Shown piece by piece: positions 1 to 7,271 of a stretch of 14,329 bases of DNA. Origin of the DNA: an uncultured Sphingomonadaceae bacterium (lineage in GTDB: Bacteria > Pseudomonadota > Alphaproteobacteria > Sphingomonadales > Sphingomonadaceae); NCBI GenBank assembly GCA_946479505.1, contig CAMLGC010000064.1, positions 1 through 14,329 on the forward strand, written 5' to 3'. The position numbers and the translations under genes were made by a program. The notes under the pieces were generated by a model that had not been told where the DNA came from, searched no databases, and worked only from the letters and a program-made list of their open reading frames with translations. Position 1 is the stretch's first letter. Each line of letters starts with the position of its first letter.

Positions 1-1
1 G

Positions 2-1156
2 CGCGAGGTCGTCGACCGCCTGCGCCGGGAAATCGCGCCCGGATCCGACAACCCGCTGCGCCCCTTCCTCAGCGCGGTCGACGAGGTGGTCGCGATGACT
101 CCCGAGGTGATCGAGGTCCGGCTGAAAGCGCCGCGCCCCGACCTGCTGCGCCTGCTTGCCCAACCCGAGCTCGCCGTCTTCCGACTGGGGCCGCCGGCGG
201 GCACCGGGCCGTTCCGCGCAAAACACGACGTCGAGGCCGGCATCCCGCTCGAGCCCATCCCCGATCCCGGGAGCCTCGATGGCGACGAGGACGAGCCCCC
301 TGCCCCGCCGCCGGAGCAAACGGTGCGCCTGCGCGGCGAGCGCGCGGCCAAGGCGATCGTGCGCTTCAAGGCGCTGCAATCGGATCTCGTCGACGGGGGC
401 ACCTTCGTCGACTGGCCGCTGGTCGGCGCCGCGGACCTCGCCCCCACCGCGATCCGCGTCGATCCGGCGGCGGGGCTGTTCGGGCTCGCGATCGTCGAAC
501 GCTCGGGCTTCCTCGAGACGGCCGAGAACCGCGGGACGGTGGCGGGCGCTCTGAACCGGGAGGCGATCGTCGGTGCGGTGCGCACCGGCTGGGCGACCAC
601 CAACCGCATCCTGCCCGAACAGCCCGAAGGCGCGCCGCCGGCGAACGCGCCGGGCTGGATCATCGGCACGCCCGCCGAGCGTCGCGAGCGCGCGCGGGCG
701 CGGGTGCAGGAATGGGAGGCCGGGCACGACGAACCGCTCAGCCTGCGCATCGCGCTTCCCGAAGGCCCCGGCGCGACGATCCTGTTCGGGCAGATCGCCG
801 CGTCGCTGATCGCGATCGGGATCGAGCCGGTGCGCGTGCCGCTTCATGCCGACGCGGACCTGCGCCTCATCGACGAGGTCGCGCCCGCGGATAATGCGCG
901 CTGGTATCTCGTGACCGCCTGCGGCCTCTGCGGCGAGGAAGCCGAAACGCTGATCGAGGCGGCGCGCAGCGCCACCGGCGCCGACGCGCGCACCCGGGCG
1001 ATCGCGCAGGCGGATGCGGCGCTCGCCGCCGATGTCGCCTTCATTCCGCTCGCCGGGCCGCTGCGCTGGTCGCTCGTCGCCGAGCGGCTCGACCAGTGGC
1101 AGCCCAATGCGCGGGCATGGCATCCGTTGAATCACCTGCGCTCGGACACCAGATGA
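2..1156 (+). CDS. ABC transporter family 5 solute-binding protein (3' part, N-terminus outside window)
   Basis: The frame is open from base 2, so the gene starts upstream of the window; the first in-window ATG at 86 is internal. The 384 visible residues resemble the C-terminal two thirds of SBP_bac_5 proteins, the periplasmic receptors of peptide, nickel or opine ABC importers, which are usually about 500-550 residues. Family-like signs include an AVDEVVAMTPEVIEVRLKAP segment followed by LLAQPELAVFRLGP and a GTGPF turn, a GALNREAIVGAV stretch, and a late WYLVTACGLCGEEAETLIEA region. The segment around 240-310 is proline- and acid-rich and looks like a loop. The signal peptide, substrate and permease genes cannot be seen. 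The stop overlaps the start of the DUF4112 gene. The family call is from pattern memory, and the ligand is unknown. Confidence 0.8.
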   Translation, partial: REVVDRLRREIAPGSDNPLRPFLSAVDEVVAMTPEVIEVRLKAPRPDLLRLLAQPELAVFRLGPPAGTGPFRAKHDVEAGIPLEPIPDPGSLDGDEDEPPAPPPEQTVRLRGERAAKAIVRFKALQSDLVDGGTFVDWPLVGAADLAPTAIRVDPAAGLFGLAIVERSGFLETAENRGTVAGALNREAIVGAVRTGWATTNRILPEQPEGAPPANAPGWIIGTPAERRERARARVQEWEAGHDEPLSLRIALPEGPGATILFGQIAASLIAIGIEPVRVPLHADADLRLIDEVAPADNARWYLVTACGLCGEEAETLIEAARSATGADARTRAIAQADAALAADVAFIPLAGPLRWSLVAERLDQWQPNARAWHPLNHLRSDTR

Positions 1157-1596
1157 GCGAGATGGCGAACCGCACCACCCGCATCGATCCCGAGATGTTC
1201 GACAAGATCGCCGGCATGGCCAAGCTCGGCCGCGACCCGGCATCGGTGCGCAAACGCGTCGAGGGGATGGAGCATCTGCTCGAACGGATCGTCGTGGTTC
1301 CAGGCCTCAACCGACCCATCGGCCTCGACGTGATCCTCGACCTGATCCCCATCGTCGGCGATGCGGTCGGCGCGGTGCTTGGTGCGTGGATGGTGTGGGA
1401 GGCGCGCAATCTGGGCATGTCCAAGTTCCAGATCACGCGAATGATGGGCAATGTGGGAGTCGATTTCGCGCTCGGGCTCATTCCCTTCGTCGGCGCGGTG
1501 CCGGACTTCTTCTTCCGATCGAACACCCGCAATCTGCGCATCATCAAGAAGCATCTCGACAAGCATCATCCCTCGACGGTGCTGATCGAAGGGTAA
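1153..1596 (+). CDS. DUF4112 domain-containing protein
   Basis: This 147-residue protein matches the DUF4112 pattern: a conserved block of LNRPIGLDVILDLIPIVGD (about residues 52-70), a hydrophobic stretch through residue 82, then a second internal LIPFVGAVPDFFF block (109-121). The two IPxVG motifs sit in hydrophobic segments that probably lie in or across the inner membrane, and the C-terminus is basic (RIIKKHLDKHH). I chose the ATG at 1153 because it overlaps the upstream stop as ATGA, typical of translational coupling, and the family homology begins just after it. A longer reading from 1096 would run inside the solute-binding gene and add unrelated residues. The function of DUF4112 proteins is unknown to me. 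Co-translation with a solute-binding protein is the only contextual clue. Confidence 0.85.
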   Translation: MSEMANRTTRIDPEMFDKIAGMAKLGRDPASVRKRVEGMEHLLERIVVVPGLNRPIGLDVILDLIPIVGDAVGAVLGAWMVWEARNLGMSKFQITRMMGNVGVDFALGLIPFVGAVPDFFFRSNTRNLRIIKKHLDKHHPSTVLIEG

Positions 1597-1633
1597 GGCC
1601 GCTGGCCGACTTTTGCCCTGATTCCCGGTGAGA

Positions 1634-2347
1634 TCACCTCGGCCCGCGCCAGATCCTGATCCGCGCGTCGTCGGGCAGCCCGCCCTGGAAACTCGGGCAG
1701 CGATGGTAGCGGTAGGCGAGGTCGAGGCAGAACCACACTTCTTCCAGCCAGCCATTTTCGTTCGCCGTGATCCGCATCATATCCGCATCCAGGCCCGGAT
1801 TGGCCGTGGCCATCGCCTTCGCGAAATCGCCGGCAGTCAGCGTCCGGCGCGAAAGCGCATCCATGTCGGGATAGCGCAGCCGCGCGTAGAGCGTGCGCGA
1901 CCGTTCGAAGAACTCGGACGGACTATCACGCGTGCAGGTGCCGTGCTTGGCCCATTCATGCTGGATGAGCTGGAGGTTGGGCGTCGCGCACATATGCTGT
2001 GAAAGGACGCGCTTCGAAAGCAGACGGGTCGGCCGGCAATATTGCGGCCATTCCCTGGTCTTGCCGTCGGGCCAGAGACCGTGGAGCGTGAAGCCGAAGC
2101 GGTTGCCGCTGCCGCATTCGAACCTGGCCGAGGCATCGCGCGCATTGTCGTGGCAGAATTGCGGAGCCCAGGTGATCGCGAGCGTGTAGCCGCCGATCGC
2201 GCGCAGCCGCTTGGGTTGATCGGCGGTCGGGCGGTCGGGCTTGGGGCGGGCGAACGTGCGGGGCAGATCGCATTTATACGCCTGCGCGTTGGCGATGGCG
2301 GGCACTCCCAGTGCGAGAATGCCCAGAAGCATTGTGCTGGTCTTCAT
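1634..2347 (-). CDS. Secreted ribonuclease T2 family protein
   Basis: This 237-residue protein belongs to the RNase T2 family, endoribonucleases that cut single-stranded RNA through a 2',3'-cyclic phosphate intermediate. Both catalytic blocks are visible: CAS I as FTLHGLWPDG (residues 86-95, His89) and CAS II as HEWAKHGTC (130-138, with His130, Glu131, Lys134 and His135). The N-terminus MKTSTMLLGILALGVPAIANAQA is a Sec signal peptide with an A-Q-A type cleavage site near residue 23, so the enzyme should act in the periplasm or outside. Several cysteines (26, 65, 78, 104, 120, 138, 207, 217) could form disulfides. A GGAGG ribosome site sits about 10 bases before the ATG. It lies 23 bp downstream of nadC on the same strand, so co-transcription is likely. 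It may scavenge RNA for nucleotides or phosphate. Confidence 0.93.
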   Translation of the reverse strand: MKTSTMLLGILALGVPAIANAQAYKCDLPRTFARPKPDRPTADQPKRLRAIGGYTLAITWAPQFCHDNARDASARFECGSGNRFGFTLHGLWPDGKTREWPQYCRPTRLLSKRVLSQHMCATPNLQLIQHEWAKHGTCTRDSPSEFFERSRTLYARLRYPDMDALSRRTLTAGDFAKAMATANPGLDADMMRITANENGWLEEVWFCLDLAYRYHRCPSFQGGLPDDARIRIWRGPR

Positions 2348-2370
2348 TTTCGTCCCCTCCCCCTACGCCA

Positions 2371-3228
2371 TCATTCCCGGTGACGAAGTGGCGCAAAATC
2401 GAGGCCGATGTCGGCGGCCGGCGCCGATTGGGTGAGGCGGCCGACGCTGACGTAGGTGACGCCCGTCTCCGCGATGGCGCGGATCGTCTCGAGCGTCACG
2501 CCGCCCGAGGCCTCGGTCGGCACGCGGCCACCGACGAGCGTGACGGCGCCGCGCAAGGTCGGCGGCTCCATATTGTCGAGCAGCAGGTGCGTGGCCCCCG
2601 CGGCGAGCGCGGGCTCGATCTGATCGACGCTGTCCACCTCGACGATGATCCGCTCGATTCCCGCAGCGGCCGCACGGCGCACCGCCTCCTGGATCGAACC
2701 CGCCACCGCGACGTGATTGTCCTTTATCATCGCCGCATCCCACAGGCCCATACGGTGATTGGTCGCGCCGCCCATCCGCGTTGCGTATTTTTCGAGCACG
2801 CGCAGACCGGGGATGGTCTTGCGCGTGTCGAGCAGGATCGCGCCCGTGCCGAGGATGCGATCGACATAGGCTCGCGTCATCGTCGCAATGCCCGAGAGGT
2901 GCTGGACGGTGTTGAGCGCCGAGCGTTCCGCCGTGAGCAGTGCGCGCGCGCTTCCCTCCAGGCGCATCAGGTCAGTGTCGGCGGGCACCCGAATGCCGTC
3001 CTCGATCAGCCGCTCGATCCGCACGTCTGGATCGAGCGCGCGGAAGAAGGCTTCGGCGATCGGCAGCCCGGCGACCAGAATCGCGTCGCGGCTGTCCATC
3101 ACCCCCGAAAAGCGTGCGTTTTCCGGAATAACGGCCGCAGAGGTGATGTCGCCGCCCTCGCCCAGATCCTCGGCAAGCGTGCTCGCGACAAAGCCGTCGA
3201 GATCGAATCGATCGAGCGCGAAGACCAT
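2371..3228 (-). CDS. nadC: Nicotinate-nucleotide pyrophosphorylase (carboxylating), quinolinate phosphoribosyltransferase
   Basis: NadC joins quinolinate and PRPP to give nicotinate mononucleotide, CO2 and pyrophosphate in de novo NAD synthesis in the cytosol. The 285 residues match the family length and carry its landmarks: EDLGEGGDITS near the N-terminus, LTAERSALNTVQHLSGIAT, LDTRKTIPGLRVLEKYA, GGATNHRMGLWDAAMIKDNH, IIVEVDSVDQ, LLLDNM and EASGGVTLE. These hold the basic residues that bind quinolinate and the acidic residues that bind the PRPP-magnesium complex. The start at 3228 is supported by a perfect AGGAGG (3235-3240) with a six-base spacer. nadA and nadB are not in the window, so the pathway genes are at least partly dispersed. 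The leader contains an 11 bp inverted repeat whose inner arm ends just upstream of the ribosome site. RNase T2 follows 23 bp downstream. Confidence 0.97.
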   Translation of the reverse strand: MVFALDRFDLDGFVASTLAEDLGEGGDITSAAVIPENARFSGVMDSRDAILVAGLPIAEAFFRALDPDVRIERLIEDGIRVPADTDLMRLEGSARALLTAERSALNTVQHLSGIATMTRAYVDRILGTGAILLDTRKTIPGLRVLEKYATRMGGATNHRMGLWDAAMIKDNHVAVAGSIQEAVRRAAAAGIERIIVEVDSVDQIEPALAAGATHLLLDNMEPPTLRGAVTLVGGRVPTEASGGVTLETIRAIAETGVTYVSVGRLTQSAPAADIGLDFAPLRHRE

Positions 3229-3234
3229 GCCCCG

Positions 3235-3240
3235 CCTCCT
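3235..3240 (-). promoter_or_regulatory. Ribosome binding site of nadC
   Basis: AGGAGG on the minus strand, six bases before the nadC ATG at 3228. It is the strongest Shine-Dalgarno match in the window and fixes the start. Confidence 0.8.
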
Positions 3241-3243
3241 TTC

Positions 3244-3335
3244 GCAAAGTTGACCAAATTGACCGTTCGGCAGGGTCCGGACAACGGCCGGCCGCGGGTT
3301 TCGCGGGGTTCACGCCCGAGCCGAGTCAACTTTGC
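3244..3335. repeat. 11 bp perfect inverted repeat in the nadC upstream region
   Basis: GCAAAGTTGAC (3244-3254) is the exact reverse complement of GTCAACTTTGC (3325-3335), separated by 70 bp. A second, direct copy of the TTGACC core follows the first arm (TTGACCAAATTGACC, 3250-3264). The arms are AT-richer than their surroundings. On the minus strand the arm nearer nadC ends five bases before its AGGAGG, so if both arms are transcribed they could fold into a leader stem next to the ribosome site. They could equally be two DNA sites for one regulator, or remains of a dispersed repeat. The rest of the 3229-3418 gap holds no convincing gene. Confidence 0.6.
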
Positions 3336-3418
3336 CCGAAATCCGGGACGTGACGGGATCGAGGCGCAGGGCAGGAGCACGAGCCCATTGAACCAAATCA
3401 GGACCGTGTAGGACAGCC

Positions 3419-3721
3419 CTATTCGAGCAGCTTGGGCCCGTTCTTCTGGAGCGCGGCGCGGATCTGGTTGCCGAACATCGCGAGGAAGGGCGGCAGCTCG
3501 AACTCGGCATGCACCTTGTCCTCGCCGACATCGAGCCGGCTCGCAATGCGCTGCCCCATCGCCTCGACGGTGAAGTGCATCGTATCGCCCTCCCAATGCC
3601 GCTCGGTGATATTGCCGCCGGGGACGAACTCGGCGATGCGGCCGACGCCATGCTCGATGCGGCCGCGCGCGGCGGCCTTGCCGAGCTGGTGGGGGAGATC
3701 GACGCTGATCGGATCGGTCAT
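3419..3721 (-). CDS. Polyhydroxyalkanoic acid system family protein
   Basis: This 100-residue cytosolic protein resembles the small polyhydroxyalkanoic-acid-system family (PHA_gran_rgn type), found near or co-regulated with PHA granule genes but of unknown biochemical role. Visible features are an N-terminal ISVDLPHQLGKAAARGRIEHGV helix, an EFVPGGNITERHWEGDTMHFTVEAMGQ beta section, and a C-terminal amphipathic EFELPPFLAMFGNQIRAALQKNGPKLLE. The start at 3721 has GAGGA five to nine bases upstream (3726-3730), overlapping the stop of the VOC gene; only seven bases separate the two genes, so they are probably translationally coupled. A reading from 3796 would overlap the VOC gene and add a low-complexity serine/arginine-rich head. 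No PHA synthase or phasin gene is in the window, so a link to storage polymer rests on family membership alone. Confidence 0.82.
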   Translation of the reverse strand: MTDPISVDLPHQLGKAAARGRIEHGVGRIAEFVPGGNITERHWEGDTMHFTVEAMGQRIASRLDVGEDKVHAEFELPPFLAMFGNQIRAALQKNGPKLLE

Positions 3722-3728
3722 GGGGTCC

Positions 3729-4139
3729 TCATCTGGCGAAGAGCATCGCGTCGTCGGCAAACGCCTTGAACTCGAGCGCGTTGCCTGCGGGGTCAAGAAA
3801 GAACATCGTCGCCTGCTCGCCGGCTTGGCCGGCGAAGCGGACGTGCGGCTCGATGACGAACGCCGTGCCGGCAGCGCGAAGGCGATCGGCGAGCGCGTGC
3901 CAATCGGCCATCGTCAGCACCACGCCGAAATGCGGCACGGGGACGTCGTGGCCGTCGACCGGGTTGGCGTGGGTAGCGCGCGGGCCGGGCGCAAGGTGGG
4001 CGACGATCTGGTGGCCGTAGAGGTCGAAATCGATCCATTGGTCCGCGCTGCGGCCCTCGTGGCAGCCGAGCACGCCGCCGTAGAAGGCGCGCGCGGCAAC
4101 AAGGTCGTTCACCGGGAAAGCCAGGTGAAAGGGGCGCAT
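3729..4139 (-). CDS. VOC (glyoxalase/extradiol dioxygenase-like) family protein
   Basis: This 136-residue protein has the vicinal oxygen chelate fold signature: [24 protein letters not shown] at the N-terminus (first beta-alpha-beta unit with His4) and VPHFGVVL followed by [17 protein letters not shown] in the second unit, with a late Glu that usually ligates metal. It most resembles the short group annotated as predicted dioxygenases of the extradiol family ([20 protein letters not shown] is typical). The real substrate is unknown; it could be a glyoxalase, a dioxygenase or a resistance protein. The start at 4139 follows GAGGAG (4144-4149); the alternative ATG at 4151 overlaps that ribosome site and adds only MRSP. 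It lies seven bases upstream of the PHA-system gene and diverges from lnt across the REP-bearing region. Confidence 0.87.
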   Translation of the reverse strand: MRPFHLAFPVNDLVAARAFYGGVLGCHEGRSADQWIDFDLYGHQIVAHLAPGPRATHANPVDGHDVPVPHFGVVLTMADWHALADRLRAAGTAFVIEPHVRFAGQAGEQATMFFLDPAGNALEFKAFADDAMLFAR

Positions 4140-4197
4140 TGGACTCCTCATCGAGCCGATATAGGCGAGTTAGTCGGCAAACACACCTGCTCTTATC

Positions 4198-4230
4198 CCC
4201 CTCCCGCTTGCGGGAGGGGTTAGGGGAGGG
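4198..4230 (+). repeat. REP-like palindromic element, copy 1 (inverted pair with 4261-4293)
   Basis: The core is a perfect 10 bp inverted repeat, CCCCTCCCGC (4198-4207) and GCGGGAGGGG (4210-4219), around a TT centre, followed by TTAGGGGAGGG. Read in reverse complement, the 33 bases match 30 of 33 bases of the second copy. Confidence 0.85.
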
Positions 4231-4260
4231 TCTGTTCTACAGCCCGCGCATTCCGACATG

Positions 4261-4293
4261 CCCTCCCCCTGCCCCTCCCGCAAGCGGGAGGGG
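4261..4293 (-). repeat. REP-like palindromic element, copy 2 (inverted pair with 4198-4230)
   Basis: The tail CCCTCCCCCTG is followed by the same 10 bp palindrome (4272-4281 and 4284-4293, AA centre). It lies opposite copy 1 across a 30 bp spacer, as in BIME-type pairs, between the divergent VOC and lnt genes. The transcript of either strand could form a large stem-loop. Confidence 0.85.
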
Positions 4294-4359
4294 AGATGCC
4301 TGCCCTCGCCAGCGAAGCATGGTTGCCCCTTCCCTCGTTTCACGCGATAGCGCACGCCG

Positions 4360-5919
4360 ATGAATCGGCTCGCTTCTCTTCTGGCGCTGCTGCTCGGCGC
4401 CGCGGCGGGGACCGGATTCGCGCCGCTCGAATGGTGGCCGGTGACGTTGGTCGCCTTCGCCGCATGGCTATGGCTGGTCTATGACGCGGCCACCCTCAAA
4501 CAGGCCTTGTGGCGCGGGTGGGTGTTCGGGGTCGGGCATTTCAGCGTCAACGACAACTGGATCCAGCACGCCTTCACCTATCAGGACAAGATGCCGCACT
4601 GGCTGGGCTATGCGGCGCCGGTCGCGCTCGCGCTCTACCTTGCGGTCTATCCGGCGATCGCCGCCGGGCTCGGGTGGCGCTATGCGAGCGCCCGGGCAGT
4701 GGGGAATGCCGAGGCGCAGCCCGATGCGCGCTTCATCCTGATCGCGGGCGCGGCGTGGATCGCGGGCGAATATCTGCGCGCGACGATGTTCACCGGCTAT
4801 GCCTGGGACCCGCTCGGAGTGATCTGGGTGGCGGTGCTGCCGGTTGCCCGCGTGACGGCCTGGATCGGGACCTACGCGCTTTCGGGGCTGACGGTAGTGC
4901 TCGCGGGCGCGCTGCTGCTGCTCTTCCACCGCCGCTTCGTCACACCCGCGATCGTGCTGGGCGCCGCGGTCGTCGTCGCGGTGATCGGCATCCGCGTTCC
5001 GGTAACGCCGGCAAGCCCCTCCCCCACCGCGCCGCGCGTGCGCGTCGTCCAGCCCAATCTCGGGCTCGAGGCGCGCGAGAGCGCCGATTACGACGAGGCG
5101 AGCTTCCGCACGCTGCTGCGGCTCAGCGGCACGCCGGGGGCTGCACCGCGGCTGATCCTGTGGCCCGAGGGGGCGCTGCGCTATTTCCTCGAGACGGGCT
5201 ATCCGGCGCGCTATTATTGGGAGGCCTCTCCCGCCTTCACCCGCGCGCGGATCGCGAGCGTGCTCGGCCGCGGCGACGTGCTGCTGACCGGCGGCGACGG
5301 ACTGATCTTCGACGCGGCGGGCACCCTGATCCGGGGCACCAACTCGATCTTCGCGATCGATTGGCGCGGCCGCATCCTCGGCCGCTACGACAAGGCGCAC
5401 CTGGTGCCCTATGGCGAATATCTGCCGATGCGATCGATCCTGGGGCCGCTCGGGCTGGCGCGGCTTGTGCCCGGCGACATCGACTTCCGCCCCGGCCCCG
5501 GCCCGCTCAACTTCACGCTGCCGGTGTTCGGCGAGGTCGGCGGGCAGGTCTGCTACGAAATCGTCTTTTCGGGCGAGGTGGTGGATGACGACCATCGCCC
5601 GGATATCCTGTTCAACCCGTCGAACGACGCGTGGTTCGGGAGCTGGGGCCCGCCGCAGCATCTCGCCCAGGCACGAATGCGCGCGATCGAGGAGGGGCTC
5701 CCCATCCTGCGATCGACCCCGACCGGCATCTCGGCGGTGATCGCCGCGGACGGGCGGCTGCTCGGCACCGTGCCGCAGGGGCAAGCGGGGGCGATCGACG
5801 TGCCGATGCCCCGGCCGCTGCCGCCGACTTTGTTTTCGCGATTGGGCAACTGGATGGCGGCGATCGTCGCGCTGCTGCTCGTCCTGATCGCCGTTGCGCT
5901 CGCGTGGCGCAGGCGATAG
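4360..5919 (+). CDS. lnt: Apolipoprotein N-acyltransferase
   Basis: Lnt transfers an acyl chain from a phospholipid to the free amino group of the lipidated cysteine of apolipoproteins, the last maturation step at the periplasmic face of the inner membrane. The 519 residues are full length. Several hydrophobic segments up to about residue 215 form the membrane part. The nitrilase-like domain follows from [10 protein letters not shown] (227-235) and carries the triad: Glu270 in [11 protein letters not shown], Lys345 in [16 protein letters not shown] and Cys398 in [21 protein letters not shown] motif (421-427) and a final membrane helix (about 497-515) complete the family pattern. The ATG at 4360 begins directly with a hydrophobic helix, but no good Shine-Dalgarno is visible before it. 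metK follows after a 79 bp leader. The phosphatase lipoprotein at 12114-13148 would be a substrate. Confidence 0.97.
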   Translation: MNRLASLLALLLGAAAGTGFAPLEWWPVTLVAFAAWLWLVYDAATLKQALWRGWVFGVGHFSVNDNWIQHAFTYQDKMPHWLGYAAPVALALYLAVYPAIAAGLGWRYASARAVGNAEAQPDARFILIAGAAWIAGEYLRATMFTGYAWDPLGVIWVAVLPVARVTAWIGTYALSGLTVVLAGALLLLFHRRFVTPAIVLGAAVVVAVIGIRVPVTPASPSPTAPRVRVVQPNLGLEARESADYDEASFRTLLRLSGTPGAAPRLILWPEGALRYFLETGYPARYYWEASPAFTRARIASVLGRGDVLLTGGDGLIFDAAGTLIRGTNSIFAIDWRGRILGRYDKAHLVPYGEYLPMRSILGPLGLARLVPGDIDFRPGPGPLNFTLPVFGEVGGQVCYEIVFSGEVVDDDHRPDILFNPSNDAWFGSWGPPQHLAQARMRAIEEGLPILRSTPTGISAVIAADGRLLGTVPQGQAGAIDVPMPRPLPPTLFSRLGNWMAAIVALLLVLIAVALAWRRR

Positions 5920-5922
5920 AGG

Positions 5923-5948
5923 CGCATATAACAAAAGCTTTATATGCG
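5923..5948. promoter_or_regulatory. AT-rich 9 bp palindrome upstream of metK, candidate operator
   Basis: CGCATATAA (5923-5931) and TTATATGCG (5940-5948) are perfect reverse complements with an eight-base centre. The block is strikingly AT-rich against its surroundings and contains the best -10-like hexamer of the leader, TATAAC (5927-5932), so a bound protein could block transcription. ArsR-family regulators sensing SAH or SAM (SahR, SamR) are known to control methionine-cycle genes in Proteobacteria and use AT-rich palindromes; assigning this site to such a protein is inference. The palindrome starts four bases after the lnt stop. Confidence 0.5.
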
Positions 5949-5951
5949 GCC

Positions 5952-5996
5952 CGCAGCCGTGTTTGCGGCTGTGTTTCTGGCACAATCCGAGGGATT
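5952..5996 (+). promoter_or_regulatory. Structured metK leader with hairpin over the ribosome binding site
   Basis: Two hairpins can be drawn. The first pairs CGCAGCCG (5952-5959) with CGGCTGTG (5966-5973, one G-U pair) around a TGTTTG loop. The second pairs AATCC (5984-5988) with GGATT (5992-5996) around GAG, which buries the Shine-Dalgarno GAGGGA (5989-5994) of metK. TGTG (5970-5973) can alternatively pair with CACA (5981-5984), which would break the first stem. Mutually exclusive pairings beside a masked ribosome site are the layout of translational control. I cannot match it confidently to a named SAM riboswitch class. Confidence 0.4.
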
Positions 5997-5998
5997 TC

Positions 5999-7207
5999 AT
6001 GCGCGCATCGTACCTCTTCACGTCCGAATCGGTTTCCGAAGGCCATCCCGACAAGGTCGCCGACCAGATTTCCGACGCCGTCGTCGACCTGCTGCTCTCG
6101 ACCGACCCCGAGGCGCGGATCGCGTGCGAGACGATGGTGACGACGCAGAAGATCATCCTGTCGGGCGAGATCCGCTCGTCGGACCGGTCGCTGATCGACG
6201 AGAAGGGCGTGCTCACGCCCGAGGGCCGCGCCAAGATCGAGCGGGTCGCGCGCGAGACGGTGAAGCGGATCGGCTACGAGCAGGCCGGCTTCCACTGGGA
6301 GACCGCCGCGTTCGAGAACAACCTCCACGCCCAGTCGGCGCATATCGCGCAAGGCGTCGACGAAAGCGGCAACAAGGACGAGGGCGCGGGCGACCAGGGG
6401 ATCATGTTCGGCTTCGCGACCGACGAGACCCCCGACCTGCTCCCCGCGACGCTCTATTATTCGCATCGCATCCTCGAGCGGATGGCCGAAGACCGGCATT
6501 CGAAGAAGGTCGACTTCCTCGAGCCCGATGCCAAGAGCCAGGTGACGCTCCAGTACGAGGACGGCAAGCCGGTGAAGGCGACCGCGCTCGTCGTCTCGAC
6601 CCAGCATTCGGCGGCGCTTTCCAGCGAGGCGGGGCAGGCGAAGCTGCGCGATTACGTCAAAGGCGTGATGGCGGACGTGCTGCCGACCGGCTGGCTGCCC
6701 GCAGACAAGGCGATCTACGTCAACCCGACCGGCATGTTCGAGATCGGCGGCCCCGACGGCGACGCGGGGATCACGGGCCGCAAGATCATCGTCGACACCT
6801 ATGGCGGCGCGGCCCCGCACGGCGGCGGCGCGTTTTCGGGCAAGGACCCGACCAAGGTCGACCGCTCGGCGGCGTATGTCGCGCGCTATCTCGCCAAGAA
6901 CATCGTCGCGGCGGGGCTCGCGAAGAAATGCACGATCCAGCTTTCCTACGCGATCGGCATCGCCGAGCCGCTGTCGGTCTATGTCGATACGCACGGCACC
7001 GGCACGGTTCCGGAATCGAAGCTCGAAGAGGTGCTGCCGCAGCTCGTCCGGCTGACCCCCAAGGGCATTCGCCAGCACCTCGGCCTCAACGCGCCGATCT
7101 ATTCGAAGACCGCCGCCTACGGCCATTTCGGCCGCGCGCCCGAGGGTGATTTGTTCACCTGGGAGCGGACCGACCTGGTCGACAAGCTCAGACAAGCGGT
7201 CGGCTGA
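5999..7207 (+). CDS. metK: S-adenosylmethionine synthetase (methionine adenosyltransferase)
   Basis: MetK makes S-adenosylmethionine from methionine and ATP, releasing phosphate and pyrophosphate, in the cytosol as a tetramer. The 402 residues are full length, slightly above the E. coli protein (384). Hallmarks are [16 protein letters not shown] (15-30, with the ATP-binding His and metal-binding Asp), GEIRSS (56-61), the [17 protein letters not shown] block (129-145), [21 protein letters not shown] (242-262) and the glycine-rich phosphate loop [22 protein letters not shown] (269-290). The ATG at 5999 is five bases after GAGGG and begins with the typical [16 protein letters not shown]; a reading from 5894 would add residues translated from the leader and the lnt end. 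It lies between lnt and trmB, supplying the methyl donor TrmB needs. The leader suggests both operator and RNA-level control. Confidence 0.98.
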   Translation: MRASYLFTSESVSEGHPDKVADQISDAVVDLLLSTDPEARIACETMVTTQKIILSGEIRSSDRSLIDEKGVLTPEGRAKIERVARETVKRIGYEQAGFHWETAAFENNLHAQSAHIAQGVDESGNKDEGAGDQGIMFGFATDETPDLLPATLYYSHRILERMAEDRHSKKVDFLEPDAKSQVTLQYEDGKPVKATALVVSTQHSAALSSEAGQAKLRDYVKGVMADVLPTGWLPADKAIYVNPTGMFEIGGPDGDAGITGRKIIVDTYGGAAPHGGGAFSGKDPTKVDRSAAYVARYLAKNIVAAGLAKKCTIQLSYAIGIAEPLSVYVDTHGTGTVPESKLEEVLPQLVRLTPKGIRQHLGLNAPIYSKTAAYGHFGRAPEGDLFTWERTDLVDKLRQAVG

Positions 7208-7209
7208 TT

Positions 7210-7231
7210 AAAGAGGCCGGTCCGGCCCTTT
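7210..7231 (+). terminator. Weak candidate terminator after metK
   Basis: AAAG (7210-7213) and GGCC (7215-7218) pair with GGCC (7224-7227) and CTTT (7228-7231) around a GGTCC loop, with one bulged A, three bases after the metK stop. No proper T-run follows (TTTGATATG), so termination would be weak at best. Confidence 0.3.
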
Positions 7232-7235
7232 GATA

Positions 7236-7244
7236 TGCTATACT
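7236..7244 (+). promoter_or_regulatory. Extended -10 promoter for the secreted-protein gene
   Basis: TGCTATACT matches the extended -10 pattern TGnTATAAT at eight of nine positions counting n as free. There is no good -35. Transcription would begin near 7250, about 20 bases before the ATG at 7272, which argues against the upstream ATG at 7230 as start. Confidence 0.45.
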
Positions 7245-7271
7245 CCCGTCGACTCGGCGGAAGGGTGGACG

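Noticed and set aside
1597..1633. GGCC-GCT-GGCC followed by GACTTTT as terminator of the DUF4112 gene
   Set aside because: The stem is only four base pairs with a three-base loop and the T-run is short; not enough to list as a feature.
2311..3411. A 366-codon plus-strand open frame across nadC
   Set aside because: It is antisense to nadC, rich in Arg, Asp and His, and has no domain pattern.
5920..5998. Direct assignment of the metK leader as a SAM/SAH or SAM-II riboswitch
   Set aside because: A short UUUCUGGCAC stretch loosely recalls the SAM/SAH loop, but the expected stem and the pseudoknot with the Shine-Dalgarno cannot be drawn convincingly, so I list it only as an unclassified structured leader.
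4468..7195. Long minus-strand open frames opposite lnt and metK (588 and 527 codons)
   Set aside because: Same reason: antisense shadows of conserved genes with low-complexity translations, no ribosome site and no recognisable motif.
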